Positions 1 to 11,800 of a stretch of 64,000 nucleotides of DNA are shown here, in pieces (the first letter of the stretch is position 1; each line of letters opens with the position of its first letter). A model generated the notes under the pieces. The model was not told the origin of the DNA. It saw only the letters and a program-made list of their open reading frames with translations, and searched no databases. The stretch lies in the NCBI GenBank assembly GCA_024741835.1, contig JAENRP010000011.1, forward strand, positions 193,652 to 257,651, read 5' to 3'. The stretch comes from Diplocarpon mali (taxonomy: Eukaryota; Ascomycota; Leotiomycetes; Helotiales; Drepanopezizaceae). The translations under genes were made by a program, and so were the position numbers.

Positions 1-193
1 GTACAGATGGCTTACGAAGTTTGGAGGAGGCTTACGTATGGATGGCTATATTGCATCCGGCCTGCACATGACGATAGGATAACAAGGAGTTCGGGGCTGG
101 GTTGCGGCATGGCATTGGTAGGTCGTTGAGCATGATACCCAATACTGCTACACGCTAGAATGTACAATCTTCTCTTGCTAGCCCGCGCCTCTG

Positions 194-1405
194 CTATTCC
201 TTGGGCGACAAGAACTCCACCACAGCCTGCCTGAACTCCTCCGGCTTCTCGGAGATCACCCAGTGCCCGCAATCTACATCCGCGAGCCGGAAACGTGGGA
301 AGAACTCCCCAATCGCCGGCAGCGCCTCGTCGGGGACGTACTTGCTCTGCGTGCCCCTCACGAACAGCGCCGGGCCTTCGAACCGCACCGCACCCGGATC
401 TTTGAAGGGGAAGTCGCCCAGGTGGCCGAGCGCAGACCCGAGGATGTGGAGAGGAACCTTGAACTGCTTGTGCGAGGCCGAGGGCGGCGTGTAGAGGTTG
501 CCGAGCAGGAATTGTCGCACGGGGAGGCTCTGTTGTCGGAGGCCTTAGCTTCTGCTCGGTTCTCGGATGCTCGTGTGGAAAGGGCTGGAGGTAGAGAAAG
601 GGGGGTGACAGAGAGAAGGGCAAGGGGAGAGAGAAGGGGTGGAGTAGGAAAGGGACGGCCACAAACCTGCTCGTACGTTCTGAGGATCTCGTCCGCGTCC
701 GCCAGCCTCGTCACCCGCGCCTCCTCGATTCTCTGCATGCCACGGATGTACTGGGCGAAATTGCTCTGCAGCGCAGCGTCCACGGGCGCGTTATCCACCG
801 ACACCAAGTCGTGGATCAGTTCTGGCGAGCGCAGCGCCAGCGTCATGGCCGTCTTGGCGCCCATCGAGTGCCCGATCAACGTCGGCGCCTCGATTCCGTG
901 TTCCGCCATGAAGCCTACAACGTCCGCCGCCATCGAGAGGTAGTCGTGGTGCGGGTCATGCGGGGAGTCGCCGTGGTTGCGGAGGTCCTAATTCATTGCG
1001 CTGCTCAGCCATTTTCTCTTCAAGATCTGGAGCCAGTGCCTCGATTCAGGCTGCAGATGCAGATGCTTTTGTTTCTATCCTCACGGAAGCCGTACCACAG
1101 CATAAATCGGCCGTCCTAAGTCCCGCGCCAGAGCTCTGCGGATGTGTTAGGTACGGACTGAAAAAAGAAGTAGGCAGGGTTCCTGCTCACTTACTGATAC
1201 TCCTGTTGTTCTTCTTCGACCCAAAGAGACCGTGCATGAATATTATTTCCCGCGGAGACGCGGACGACGGTTTGGGGGGTGAGTGGAGGTCATAGGAGAG
1301 GGCTAAGGGTTTGGTCTTCGAGCTGTAGGGTCTTCCGGTGTAGGTGGCTCGGGGAAAGGCGGATTGGAGGGTCCGGGAGCCGAGAACAGGTATTCGTGGT
1401 GGCAT
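194..1405 (-). CDS. ABHD11-like mitochondrial alpha/beta hydrolase (4 exons)
   Basis: Probable exons are 1405-1195, 1133-1096, 987-667 and 529-194, giving about 301 aa. The start has a basic, Ser/Arg-rich leader without acidic residues, like a mitochondrial presequence. Visible motifs are the oxyanion stretch HGLFGSKKNN, the conserved DLRNHGDSPH, the nucleophile elbow GHSMGAKTA, and a late DCGHW that supplies the catalytic His. This order is that of the ABHD11/yeast Imo32 family, mitochondrial hydrolases acting on lipids or thioesters whose fungal substrate is not settled. Introns 2 and 3 are clean. The tiny 38-nt exon only stays in frame with a GAG acceptor at 1134-1136, which makes the RSI-LARDL junction about two residues shorter than family members usually are. 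Family call is firm; that junction is not. Confidence 0.85.
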
Positions 1406-3015
1406 GGCGGAGCTTTATACTGCTGCTCAGCAGAATGTAGGTCTTCGAAGAAGTTTGACAGTGAGCTGTTGATCTTGAGAAACCCCGTCGGAAAAGATGT
1501 TGGAAACTACGAATAGTCGGGTTGGCTTCGGCTTGGGAAAATGTTCCTGCCTCGAGCGCAAGGCCTTCGATTCTGGTGACACCGCCTCCTCTTTCAGCAA
1601 ATGTCGATACGCCCTGCTTTCGACATGTGTACGTTTTAGCGACCAGGAAATTCTATCGTTAGCTTCTGCTTTTATCGTCTGTATCAATGCTCCATAGCAA
1701 TTTCAGTAACGTAGGGTTTCAAATAGACCATGGAGATCATATCAGAATTCAAGGTCAAGTACGTATACGCGTTCCAATCCAGCCTGCAGAGCACTCTCCC
1801 CTATTGGCGGTTTTCCCATCAGTCATGGAAACTCCTGCTAGCACATTCTCAGAAGTTGTGGTTTTAATCGGAGCTTTTCCATTCATCCATGTGCATGACC
1901 TCGGGGAGAAATGAAAACTTTTGTCTTGTTGCTGTTGTCTTTCGCAGTCTTGCTGTCATCTTCAGGTTTCAAGGTCTCTCTCTGGATTCCTACCTGGTTA
2001 TGGGTCCCTGATGGGTATTGGAAACGTTTACACTAGGGTACGAGCGTGTACTTAGTAAAAGCCTCTGACAATCATTGCTCTACTATAAACACATGGGAAA
2101 GAAAAAAAAGGAGTGAAAGGTGTGCAGCTGACTGGGAAATCCTTCAACCGAGGCTTTCTTTCTCTTAATATCGAGTTTGGCTGCCCTATGAACGGAGATA
2201 GCGATATTATCAGGGCAAGTACAATGACGACTCGTCGGTTCTGGGTTGGACGGGACTGCTATGGGAGAGAAGAAGCATTTAAGCCTACAAGGTATACGAG
2301 TCAGTTCATGTGACCATTGATGTTGTTTATTGAATAATACAACCCGGGTTAATCCTTTTCTTCTTTTGATAGTTGAATACCATCTTCTTTAAGTTACAAA
2401 CTCTTGCAGGATTTGATTTTTGTGTGTTATTCTTCAGGTATATTACGTTGGGACCTCCAAGACCCTAAAGTCGGCCTTTGCTTGCTGTATGAATAGCCAG
2501 GAGATCATGACCTTTTCTTTTATTTTCTGATTCATGCTCTTCTGGACTAACTTCTCCCTCATCGCATCTTCTGAAATGCACATATATTTCCCACATACTT
2601 ACTATGCGCGCGAAAAACCCTCCCTGAATTCTTAAACCTCCCCGATGTCGAGCCAAGCCATCCTTGACACTCAATCTACTACTGCCACCCCACAACACAC
2701 TATCACTCTTCAGACCACTACTACTCTACATTTTATTTTCGATCTGTATACTGCTTTCAATCCCACTTGTTTCTATTAAAGTCAGTAACAACTGGTTTAT
2801 CTATGGCTACACAGGTTACTGGTGACTACATTTTTCCAGTACTCGAAGATGTAAGAGCGATGAGGGAAAGACGAGATGATAACCATTTGGTATACAAAAG
2901 CAAGCAACTCAATGGCTTTGAAACTGATACATCGGATGATAAGTCGTCATCGGTCGTAAAGCTTGGTGGTATTGGATACTAGAAGTTGCTGTTGCAGGTA
3001 TGCTCATCACATGTT

Positions 3016-3078
3016 TGTCATATGACTCGTCACATGACACATCATACACATGATATGTCATATGACTTGCCACATGAC
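3016..3078. repeat. 23-bp direct repeat with 40-bp period
   Basis: Two 23-bp copies (3016-3038 and 3056-3078) start with TGTCATATGACT and end with CACATGAC, differing at two C/T positions. Each copy contains the 10-bp palindrome GTCATATGAC. The intervening 17 bp are again CAT/ATG-rich. Origin unknown; both differences are transitions, as RIP or deamination would give. Confidence 0.8.
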
Positions 3079-4815
3079 TTAGTGGCAGCCCTTGTTAAAT
3101 AGCTCGTAGTTAGAGAGCTCCCATAGTAAGACAAGACAACCAACATCGTCGTTTGCACCTCATACTTCTTCGTGCCCTCTTCTAGTTAACTATTAAGTTT
3201 ACTATCAGAGAACCTCATCGCTACAGTTGCAAGCCACGAGTACCTTATATATACGAAGGTGGGTAGCCACTGTCTCCTCACCTAACAGGCTCGGCTTGCT
3301 CGCGTTGATCCAAAGCAGCCGGTCAGCCTGCCAAAATAGCAACTAGCTTCCAGGAAGATCTATCACGACGGAAAATAGGTGGGCCATCATATATATTTGG
3401 GTAATGAAAGCTTTTGGTTGAATCCTGATGTGCTTAGTCAAGCAGCCAAATTGCAGTGATTTTTGAATGAAGAGCGCCTCCAAGCGGATTTCTTATGACT
3501 ATAAACAGACAAGCTCTCAGAGGCTGTCCCTGATGTTATTATTGGTTAGATTAAGATTTTGCAGAAGGCTGAAGGGCTTGGAGGCTCGATTCGAATCTAC
3601 ACCTCTGGTAATTTCAAAAAAATCAAGAATGAAAAGTGCCAGTAGCAGCAGACTTCTCTCACCTACCCGATCGTTATACTACTGGCCGTCAATCATTACA
3701 TGTAAATGTATTTAATATATAAAAGGCTCGACTGTGTATACTTCTGGCATGTTTTCGGAAGCTTGGCCTTGCGTATGATAGGGGCTTGTCCCTTATGAAG
3801 CTGGATCATAGTACAGCGCTAGGTTCTTTGCGATAGCTTGAAATGTTTCCTGAGAGCTTCGACTCTGTTACTCCAAAATCCTATATATGTAGTACATATT
3901 GATATCAAATCCAACGAAACAGAAAGACAACTTTTACAAAAGTACTGGCTTACCAATTTCATTCTGGTCAATACATACGATGCATCAATAAGGTTTCATG
4001 GGGTTTATTTATGAATATGTATTCCTGTCCATTACAATATCACAGTTATCAGCCTCGTCTAGCGCTGAGATTTACGTTCCCCTAAATTTAAATTTTCAAG
4101 CAGATACAGCGCATACTGTTAGTTTATCCAAGTTTGACATACATCGGCTATGCCCAAGCTTAGATCATACTTGAGAGAGGCCTACTAACACGCTCGTCCC
4201 CAGTTATATGCCTATGGTAGTTTTCAAATATTTTCGGTCTTATTTACATTGAAATGGGTCAAGCGATATTTTCCCGCTCTTAACATGCAAAATTTGTTAT
4301 AAACTTTGTAGCATAAGCGAGAAGCGCTATAGCATATTGGTTATAAGGAAAAAATAGTATTAGAACTCCTCGCGATTTACTATTTAGCCTTTTATACCCA
4401 GAATTATGATTCCTCATAAGAGACATACTTCTATATCTTGGTCAATAGCTAGCCTCTCTAGGTCTGAAGTACGTTTTAAAGAATTATCTAAATAGAATAA
4501 GTTGCCTCAAGTTTCCGATCGTATATTGAGCCCTTTTTACTATTAGTGGCTATTTGTTTAGTCCTTGTTAGGTGTTATACTGTTTATGTATATATATCAT
4601 TGCTCATATACTACCGCAAAAGAGCGGGGCACGACGCTTTAACAGGTCGTTGGCAGCAGGAGCCACCAACGATAACCAACTACTTAGAGCGTCTGTAGTA
4701 CAGAACCAATGAATCATCTTTTATACTACACAACGAGCTCCCAGTATTAGGTGTCTCACTAGTTAGCAGCAGCCGCTCATCTACAACATTTTTTACCAAC
4801 TTTTCAAATTCGAAG

Positions 4816-4925
4816 TTTCGAAGTTGTATCTCCGAAGCAAGACTTTCAAAGTAGGAGCTTCGGATGCGTTTCGAAGTTGTATCTCCGAAGCAAAACTTTC
4901 AAAGTAGGAGCTTCGAAACGCATCC
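4816..4925. repeat. 47-bp tandem duplication ending in a 15-bp perfect inverted repeat
   Basis: Copies at 4816-4862 and 4869-4915 (TTTCGAAGTTG...GGAGCTTCG) differ at one base and are separated by GATGCG. The second copy is embraced by a perfect 15-bp inverted repeat, GGATGCGTTTCGAAG at 4862-4876 and its complement at 4911-4925, leaving a 34-nt loop. It could fold as a hairpin or cruciform, or be one end of a small non-autonomous element. Confidence 0.85.
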
Positions 4926-7582
4926 TTTCTCTTTGTATGTTACAACCTGCCTCTTCTCCTCTTAAACCTATGGTGAAGCCTTTCCTCTAATTATAGGTAT
5001 ATATCTGGACGATCTCGGATACTTGGGTAAGGTCAAGAGTAGAGGGCATGTTATTGAAGAGATGGATTCTTTGGGTTCTGAAGCCAAAAGTGTAGTTTCG
5101 TTCTCGGTCGGGTACTACACTGAAAGGATTCGATCTCGACATGGCAGATTCTGAAAAAGATTATACGAAGGAAAGGTTTGTAGGAGATATCGTGTATTCT
5201 ATGTCGGTGTTGACTCTTCGTACCTAACCGAGATGTCGCGAGGTGAAGAATCCCGAGTCAATAAAGCCAAAACCTTGGCATAAACGTCCTCGAGAGCTAA
5301 GATCTGATCATGTTTGTAAAACACACCAGAGAATCCCAGAGCTCGCCCAAGCCTCCGCAGTGCCACAATTGGACATTGTTTTTGAGTTTGAATGATATTT
5401 GGCACAACTATAGTTGACTGTGATTAGAGCTAATAGCACTGAGCCTTGCTTGGCAATATAAACTCTTTTCGGCTGAAACCCGATTACGCCTCCGCCCTCC
5501 GCCCTCCGCCCCCCTTATGGTAGTTGGTGTTGACGAATAGCCGTAAATAAATGATTGGTGGTTGCGTGACTATTAAAACGTGACCTTCGGAGATCGTTCC
5601 GTTCCGGACTTATGCATCCTTAGAATGAATATATTGGATTTGTTAACTCGGGACATTTGAAAAAAGTATTATTTACATAGCGCTAGATCTCTTGTAGTTT
5701 ATTCTCCAATCAAAGATCCTTGCTGCCTTTTCATAAGGCTATCCATTGCGAGATTGCTATTTGTTAGAATGAGGATGTAACTTGGGTTCTAAGTGCTCAT
5801 CTGTTAGTTGTAATTATGTAGGAGTCAATAGTATAAGAATTGTACAAGCGTTGACACCAGTAGCTTTTGATATATTTATAAATCAATCAAGAAGGCACTT
5901 CGGACTCTATTATAATTAAAAGTATACATGATAATTGCTAGGGTGTATATTTATATCATATTTCTATCGAGCTCGTTTACGCGAGTTAGATTGTGTTGCC
6001 TGGCACGGAGAACAAGCTCCGAAGATCACATTATGGTAGTCACGCGGCGACTAATCATCTGTTGACAACTATTTATTTTCACTGAGTACCACGGGGAGAG
6101 GCGGTGCCAACGGTCAGTAGGTAGAGCTGATCAACTTGTGCTCAACGGTGGGTCTTGGGTTATCCGGAAAAGACATTGCCGTAATACATCATAACTGTAA
6201 AGTTTATCTGACGTTTGATCTGCTTCACGCTTGAGATAGCTTTAACCGTTGATACGTCCAAGGAACTCTCCCCATCTTCGGATCCTTCACCATGGTACTT
6301 CTAGAACGATCTGAACATGGTTTTGACTCCACCTGTAAAACTGTAGGAATATAGAAATTATAGGTCACGTGGAGGGTCACATGCAGAGCCTTGCCATAGG
6401 CAGCATTACTTTACTCTAGATCACTCCCTCTTCTTGTAACAATCATCAACAACGAATACAACCAAGAACAGACTCGATTCTATCCCATGAGTGTGCACGC
6501 CTTGTGAACCCAACAAAAACCTTACCCTTGAAAATAGGCCAGAGGTTTCCTAAATGCGCTGTGATGTGTGAGATACACAATAAATCATTGCGAGCCGTTA
6601 AAGCCTCGACAGTTTAGAAGAATAGCGCTGTTCGTTCAAGGCAGATCACCCTAAGCATCGATGCCAGTCCTGTGCACCCGACTCTTATATGAGTTCGTAT
6701 TATTTGAGGTTTTGAGGTTTGACTAGACTCGATCATCTAATCTGAGACAACCTCAAGAAGTATTGGTCCGTGCAATTCCGAGATTCAAGATTTATTCTGA
6801 GGTTGAGTATTGGCATTAATAACCGTTTTCAAGGCATACTTGGTACATGTTGAAAATATTCCACATTTATAGTCTGTGCACCATTCTAAAGGTTTCTACT
6901 AATAGGGGCCTTGATCAAGGGGTACCACCAATCATATAATAATATTAACTCGCCGCTCTTTACATTAGAAATTAACACTTTTACTATAGATTCTATATTA
7001 AGTGTACCTATACTAAAAACTCTAAAACAACACACTTCTATAAGAGGTAGTATAAGAAGCGTAGGAATTAATAACAATTAAAAGAATTAGAGAATTGATT
7101 CGGGAAATGCTAGAAAGATGTAAGGCAGTAATTGAAGCTAAAGGATTATATACAAAATACTAGAGAAAAGAATAAAAGCAGCATTGCCAAGTATCTAGAG
7201 TGCACGGTCTAGAATTGTGGAATATTTCCACCCTGTACTAAGTAGTAATGTGGTTCATCAATTGTAAAACAGCTTCAAGGAGAACACTTCTTCCAGTGGG
7301 GCTTAGCTCCATTCGAGTAACAGGCAGACCCAAGCCCAAGGTCACCGCCACCTAACATCACACTTACTCGTCGCATTCCAAAAAAAACACCCTATGAAAG
7401 TATAATATATATAACCTTGCGTACTGAATCCTCCATGCGAATTACGCGAACGGGATTTTTGTCCGACCTGCGACGAAGTACTTCGTATACCGGGTACACT
7501 TTATGCGAGGGAGGTTGCAATCCATGTCACCAAGGATGTATGGGGTTGTCGAGTTCACGCCGTCTCTGCACTGGATTCAAAC

Positions 7583-7589
7583 ATAAATA
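7583..7589 (+). promoter_or_regulatory. Candidate TATA element of the KEP gene
   Basis: ATAAATA lies about 150 bp before the ATG at 7737. It is followed by a long pyrimidine-rich leader (7600-7700) of the sort seen before well-expressed filamentous fungal genes. A second AT run, TATAATATATATA, sits at 7400-7412. Assignment rests on position and sequence only. Confidence 0.35.
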
Positions 7590-7736
7590 TTTCTCGGTAC
7601 CACTACTCTTTGCATTCGACATCAGTCTCTTCTTCAACTTCACTACTACTTACAATCGCATCGACACTATCTTTTCGTTTCTACCATTTTTGAAAACATC
7701 TTTCATTTCCAAGGGAAAAAGAAGACAACAACCATC

Positions 7737-8818
7737 ATGCAATTCAAACAGCTCGCCCTCGTTTCTGCTTTGATCCTCGCTGATGTTCATGCGGCGCCCG
7801 CGGACATTAACTGTATTAGAACCCTTCTTCTCCTGATGAATTAACTACTAATAGGATTCCAGTTGATGTTGCCCCGACTGCTGAGCAGAAGCGGGATACT
7901 GGATCTGTCGGGGCATGGCTCAGCAAGCGTACTGAAGCTGCTATTGAGCTTGCTAGGCGTGCTCTGATCGAGGCCGATGATACTGCCGTCGCCAAACGTG
8001 CTTCCGCTGGCCGGTCAAGCAAGCGTGCTACCAACGGAGCCAACACTGATACAGACGGTTTGACGGACCCCGAAACAACCGATAACGACAAGAAGCCTGC
8101 TCGTCGTACCAAGGCCAAGAGAAGCACTCTCAGACGTAGCAAGCGTGCTACCAATGGAGCCAATACCGACACCGACGGTTTGACGGACCCCGAAACGACC
8201 GACAATGATAAGAAACCTGCTCGTCGTACTATTACTAGACGTGATTCCGCTGGCCGGTTAAGCAAGCGTGCTACCAATGGAGCCAACACCGACACCGACG
8301 GTTTAACGGACCCTGAAACGACCGACAACGACAAGAAGCCTGCTCGTCGTACAATCACTAGACGTGCTTCCGCTGGCCGGTTAAGCAAGCGTGCTACCAA
8401 TGGAGCCAACACCGACACTGACGGTTTAACGGACCCTGAAACGACCGACAACGACAAGAAGCCTGCTCGTCGTGCAATCACTAGACGTACTTCCGCTGGC
8501 CGGATAAGCAAGCGTGCTACCAACGGAGCCAACACCGACACCGACGGTTTAACGGACCCTGAAACGACCGACAACGATAAGAAGCCTGCTCGTCGTACTA
8601 TCCCTAGACGTGCTTCTCCTAGTCGGTTGAGCAAGCGTGCTACCAATGGAGCCAATACCGATACCGACGGTTTGACGGACCCTGAAACGACCGATAACGA
8701 CAAGAAGCCTGCTCGTCGTACTATCGCTAGACGTGCTTCTCCTGGTCGGTTGAGCAAGCGTGCTACTAATGGAGCCAACACCGATACTGATGGCTTGACG
8801 GAGCCTGAGACCGATTAA
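7737..8818 (+). CDS. Secreted Kex2-processed repeat protein (KEP), seven repeat units
   Basis: Exons 7737-7812 and 7863-8818 (50-bp intron, CTAAT branch site, CCAG acceptor) give 343 aa. Residues 1-19 form a signal peptide (MQFKQLALVSALILADVHA, then AP). The pro-region carries dibasic sites QKR, LSKR and AKR. Seven units follow, each starting SKR-ATNGANTDTDGLT, at 8018, 8138, 8261, 8384, 8507, 8630 and 8753. The first is 120 bp, the next five 123 bp, and the last is cut short by the stop. Each full unit also has PARR and a second basic site, so Kex2 would release a 25-residue acidic peptide plus two short basic ones. Within each unit NTDTDGLTDPET resembles the bacterial thrombospondin type 3/EF-hand-like calcium loop. 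No Cys, Tyr, Phe or His and no Trp occurs in the repeats. A TATA-like ATAAATA lies at 7583-7589 and a CT-rich leader precedes the ATG. Function unknown. Confidence 0.88.
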
Positions 8819-11800
8819 GAGCCCTGCTGCAGTCTGAGCGCCCAAGACTGCTGGATCGGGACCAGCAGAGAAGCCTGAAGCTGGCATCGCAGACCTAACA
8901 CACATCACCCGAAAGTCAAATGAGACCCTATTGCATATCTTTTGTGATGATTGGGGCATGAGACTACAGCGGGTTTGATCTGAGACCGCTCTACGCACAC
9001 GGTTAGGTGTATGATTATTTTGTGTTGGTGTTTTGCGACTTTGGTTTCTCTCTGAGGCTATTCAGACCGCAAGTAGACTCAATATTTGTAAAAGAGTTCT
9101 AGATATTCTTACTAGAATAGATTGCATATCGATTTCCATCTACTATACTCGACGAACAGTTGCTCTGACGATTACAATCTTCATTATCGACCCCCACTAA
9201 TATTCATTAAGCGAGCCCCAGAGATTCAGGACAGTGCCCCTATTTTTCTTTCCCAAACGAAGATTCGGAATCCATCGCTAAAAAATCTGTCAATAAGATA
9301 GTTATTGTGGCTACTGACTGACTGAATTGAATATTAGCTGACAGGCATCTTCTGCGATATCTCTAATAGCCTGGGAAGTAATATTTACCGAAATTCATAA
9401 GTAATAAATAATCTTTGGCAATATCGCGTATTCCTTATCGTGCCTTGAGAGTATACATGTAGTGTTATTCGAGGCAACTCTTTCTGTCTTCTATTCTGTC
9501 ACTCGCTTATCGGTCAATAAGTTGATGGGAGGAGCTCAAGTATATTTACAGAATATACTCCTTATCCACCTACCAGAATGACCAAGACACTTCGGAGAAA
9601 ACAAGAGGCAGTTCATCTCACACATTCCGGGTCCGGAGAAGAATTTGTGAAGGGTTCGTCTACTGATTGTCTGACCGAAGTACTCGAAGACTCGTAGAAG
9701 TCATGGAAAGAGAGCGATTCCGAAAATAAGCGAGTGTCGAAAGGGTCAAACTTATTTCAACATCAATTTGTACTTCTGGTAGCGTCATATCCAAACAAGG
9801 ACTCGATCGGTTCTCGTACACGATCAATGTGATACATTTTGAGAATTCTCAGGTGCGAAGTCAAGCTCTACGGGGCACATAAGCCTATTCAGCCTCCATA
9901 ATCGAAGTCGGATCCCGGAACGTGTAGCAACTATCAATTCAATATACTACCAAAAAGTTAATGCCTACAAAGCTATAAAAAGGCTCTGTACCAGCTCTGG
10001 TCACATCTACAATCATTACAGCTCTCTTTCTGTGTCCAAGGCTGAAATAGTCTTCATCTATGGATTTCAGACACATCTAGAATCTAGGGACACCACATCG
10101 CCCATAACGAGAATATGAGACACTTTTGTATAGCACGCGATATATCTTGCCATGTAAAGACGAGCAAGCCAGGAAGCCCCGTGAAGAACGCAGGGCCAGT
10201 GCTCGCCAAGAGTATGATGGATAATCTGGACAGTGAGGGTGTTGAGCGAATAAGTTTTTTCGGGCATCGTTGGGAAAGCGTAACTGCTTCGCGCGGCGTG
10301 TTGTAATGTTCTTTTGAGATACAGGTAGTTTCTCGGGGTTACAAGCTATGACTCAAGCCTGGCGCCTTTTGGTGTATATGCCATTAATTATGTGAAACTA
10401 GGCATCCAGGGCGGTTTGTTTTGCGTCCTGGGATTTTTTCTTGACGGAGCCAGAGCTGTTGACTATACATGTGAGCATTTCGGCCACGAGCAGAGACCCG
10501 GGCTGAAATCCATATAGATTGAGAGCTCTACCGTCACTGGAATCTGGCCAGGATCGACAAGACTTCCTCGTCAGTAACTGGCCAGCAGCTTTGCAATACT
10601 AGCAGTGTTCGACGAAAAGAAAAAGAGACCGAGGCCGAGAAATGTAGAAACCCGTCAATATATTTGATATCTCATAAGGAAGGGTTGTATGTACTAGACA
10701 TCCATAAAGAGGCTCTTGCGGATCGTTACGCCTTTGCTGCAGGTCGCTGCTACCACCGACGGCTCTCCGCCGCTTCTTTTTTGTGCTGAATACCATGGAA
10801 AGCTTCAAGGATGACAAGATTTCGATTTTTCATGGAGATCACTATACATTCCTAGGCATCAAGAATAATTCAGTTTTGAACTGGAGAAGTTCTTCGGTAA
10901 AGAGGATGATCATATAACCTTAAACGAGAAGCTCCTTGTAATCGAGCAGTAGCAAGCGGAATACGGAGAAGGCTGCCAGTCTGAAACATTCCGGCATGAA
11001 GATAAGGAAATGCGTCAATGGTAGGGGAGTGTGATTTTTCTAAGCATCGTACACTTCTGAAGTGGTTGTTTGATAACAGTGTCACGTTCGTTGCACGTGA
11101 CAACAATAAATTCACCGTCAGGTAATCAAACTACAACGCTACCTGAGAATTCACCTCGGATCTAGCGTCATGGTCAGGTTTGAGATTAATCGAATATTCT
11201 TGCCTGTCGTGATATCGATCTGCTGGGCCGACGAGATATCCGCCAGCGTATGACATCGCATATTCTTGCACCGAAGCGACATCCTCCTATACCTATGTAG
11301 CGTATCTGCAACTGACCGTCGAATGCACGGACGGAAGAACTATCGCTCTCCGGCGATATTGACAATCGATCAGCCCGAGTCGACAAGCAGAAAATAGCAG
11401 CTCACTTGAATATGTACAACCGTCGTGGCTTGTACTATGGAGGATGAATTGGCCGAATACGGGTTGACAGCTCGAAGACAATACTGGCAAACGACCACTC
11501 AACCCAACACGAAGGCGCCTCATTGACAGCTCGTCAGACTCAGCTGAGAGGACGCAACGCTTTTAATCAACAATTGAGACCACCCGATCAGTTCTTCGGA
11601 CTCGTCAGTTGCAAGATAGATCAAGCGAAGCGATGGGCGGGTGCCATGCTATACCATGCCGTCGCTGATCTCAGATCACGATAACTCTGTAGGTGCGCTG
11701 CGTAACGTCAACAAAAATGAGAAACTGAGATCCCCCAGATCGTTCCATGTACCGAGGAAGATGCCGCTGCTTGCTCTGGATGAAGCAGCAGAATCTATGT

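Larger units (their letters stand above)
1406..7736. other. AT-rich gene-poor island, no convincing gene
   Basis: About 6.3 kb without an open frame that I can support. The longest frames are under 120 codons and match nothing I recognise. From about 3700 to 7200 the sequence is rich in TA and AT steps and stop codons on both strands, as in transposon remains eroded by repeat-induced point mutation. The stretch 3100-3360 (short inverted motifs, then a TATCAGAG word near 3208) could be a decayed LTR and primer site, but I cannot define ends or a target duplication. Local repeats at 3016-3078 and 4816-4925 are listed separately. Confidence 0.6.

Noticed and set aside
7816..8781. 321-aa minus-strand frame opposite the KEP gene
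   Set aside because: It is the antisense shadow of repeats whose unit is a multiple of three; no signal, start context or splice signs.
7737..8818. Alpha-type mating pheromone precursor
   Set aside because: Has Kex2 sites and repeats, but the core lacks the Trp/Cys pattern of ascomycete alpha pheromones and the XA dipeptides for Ste13 trimming.
7737..8818. Dikaritin/ustiloxin-type RiPP precursor
   Set aside because: The core has no Tyr or Phe for oxidative cyclisation, and no DUF3328 (UstYa) gene occurs in the window.
9578..9697. 39-codon frame starting MTKTLRRKQEAV
   Set aside because: No family, no signal peptide; too short to support without transcripts.
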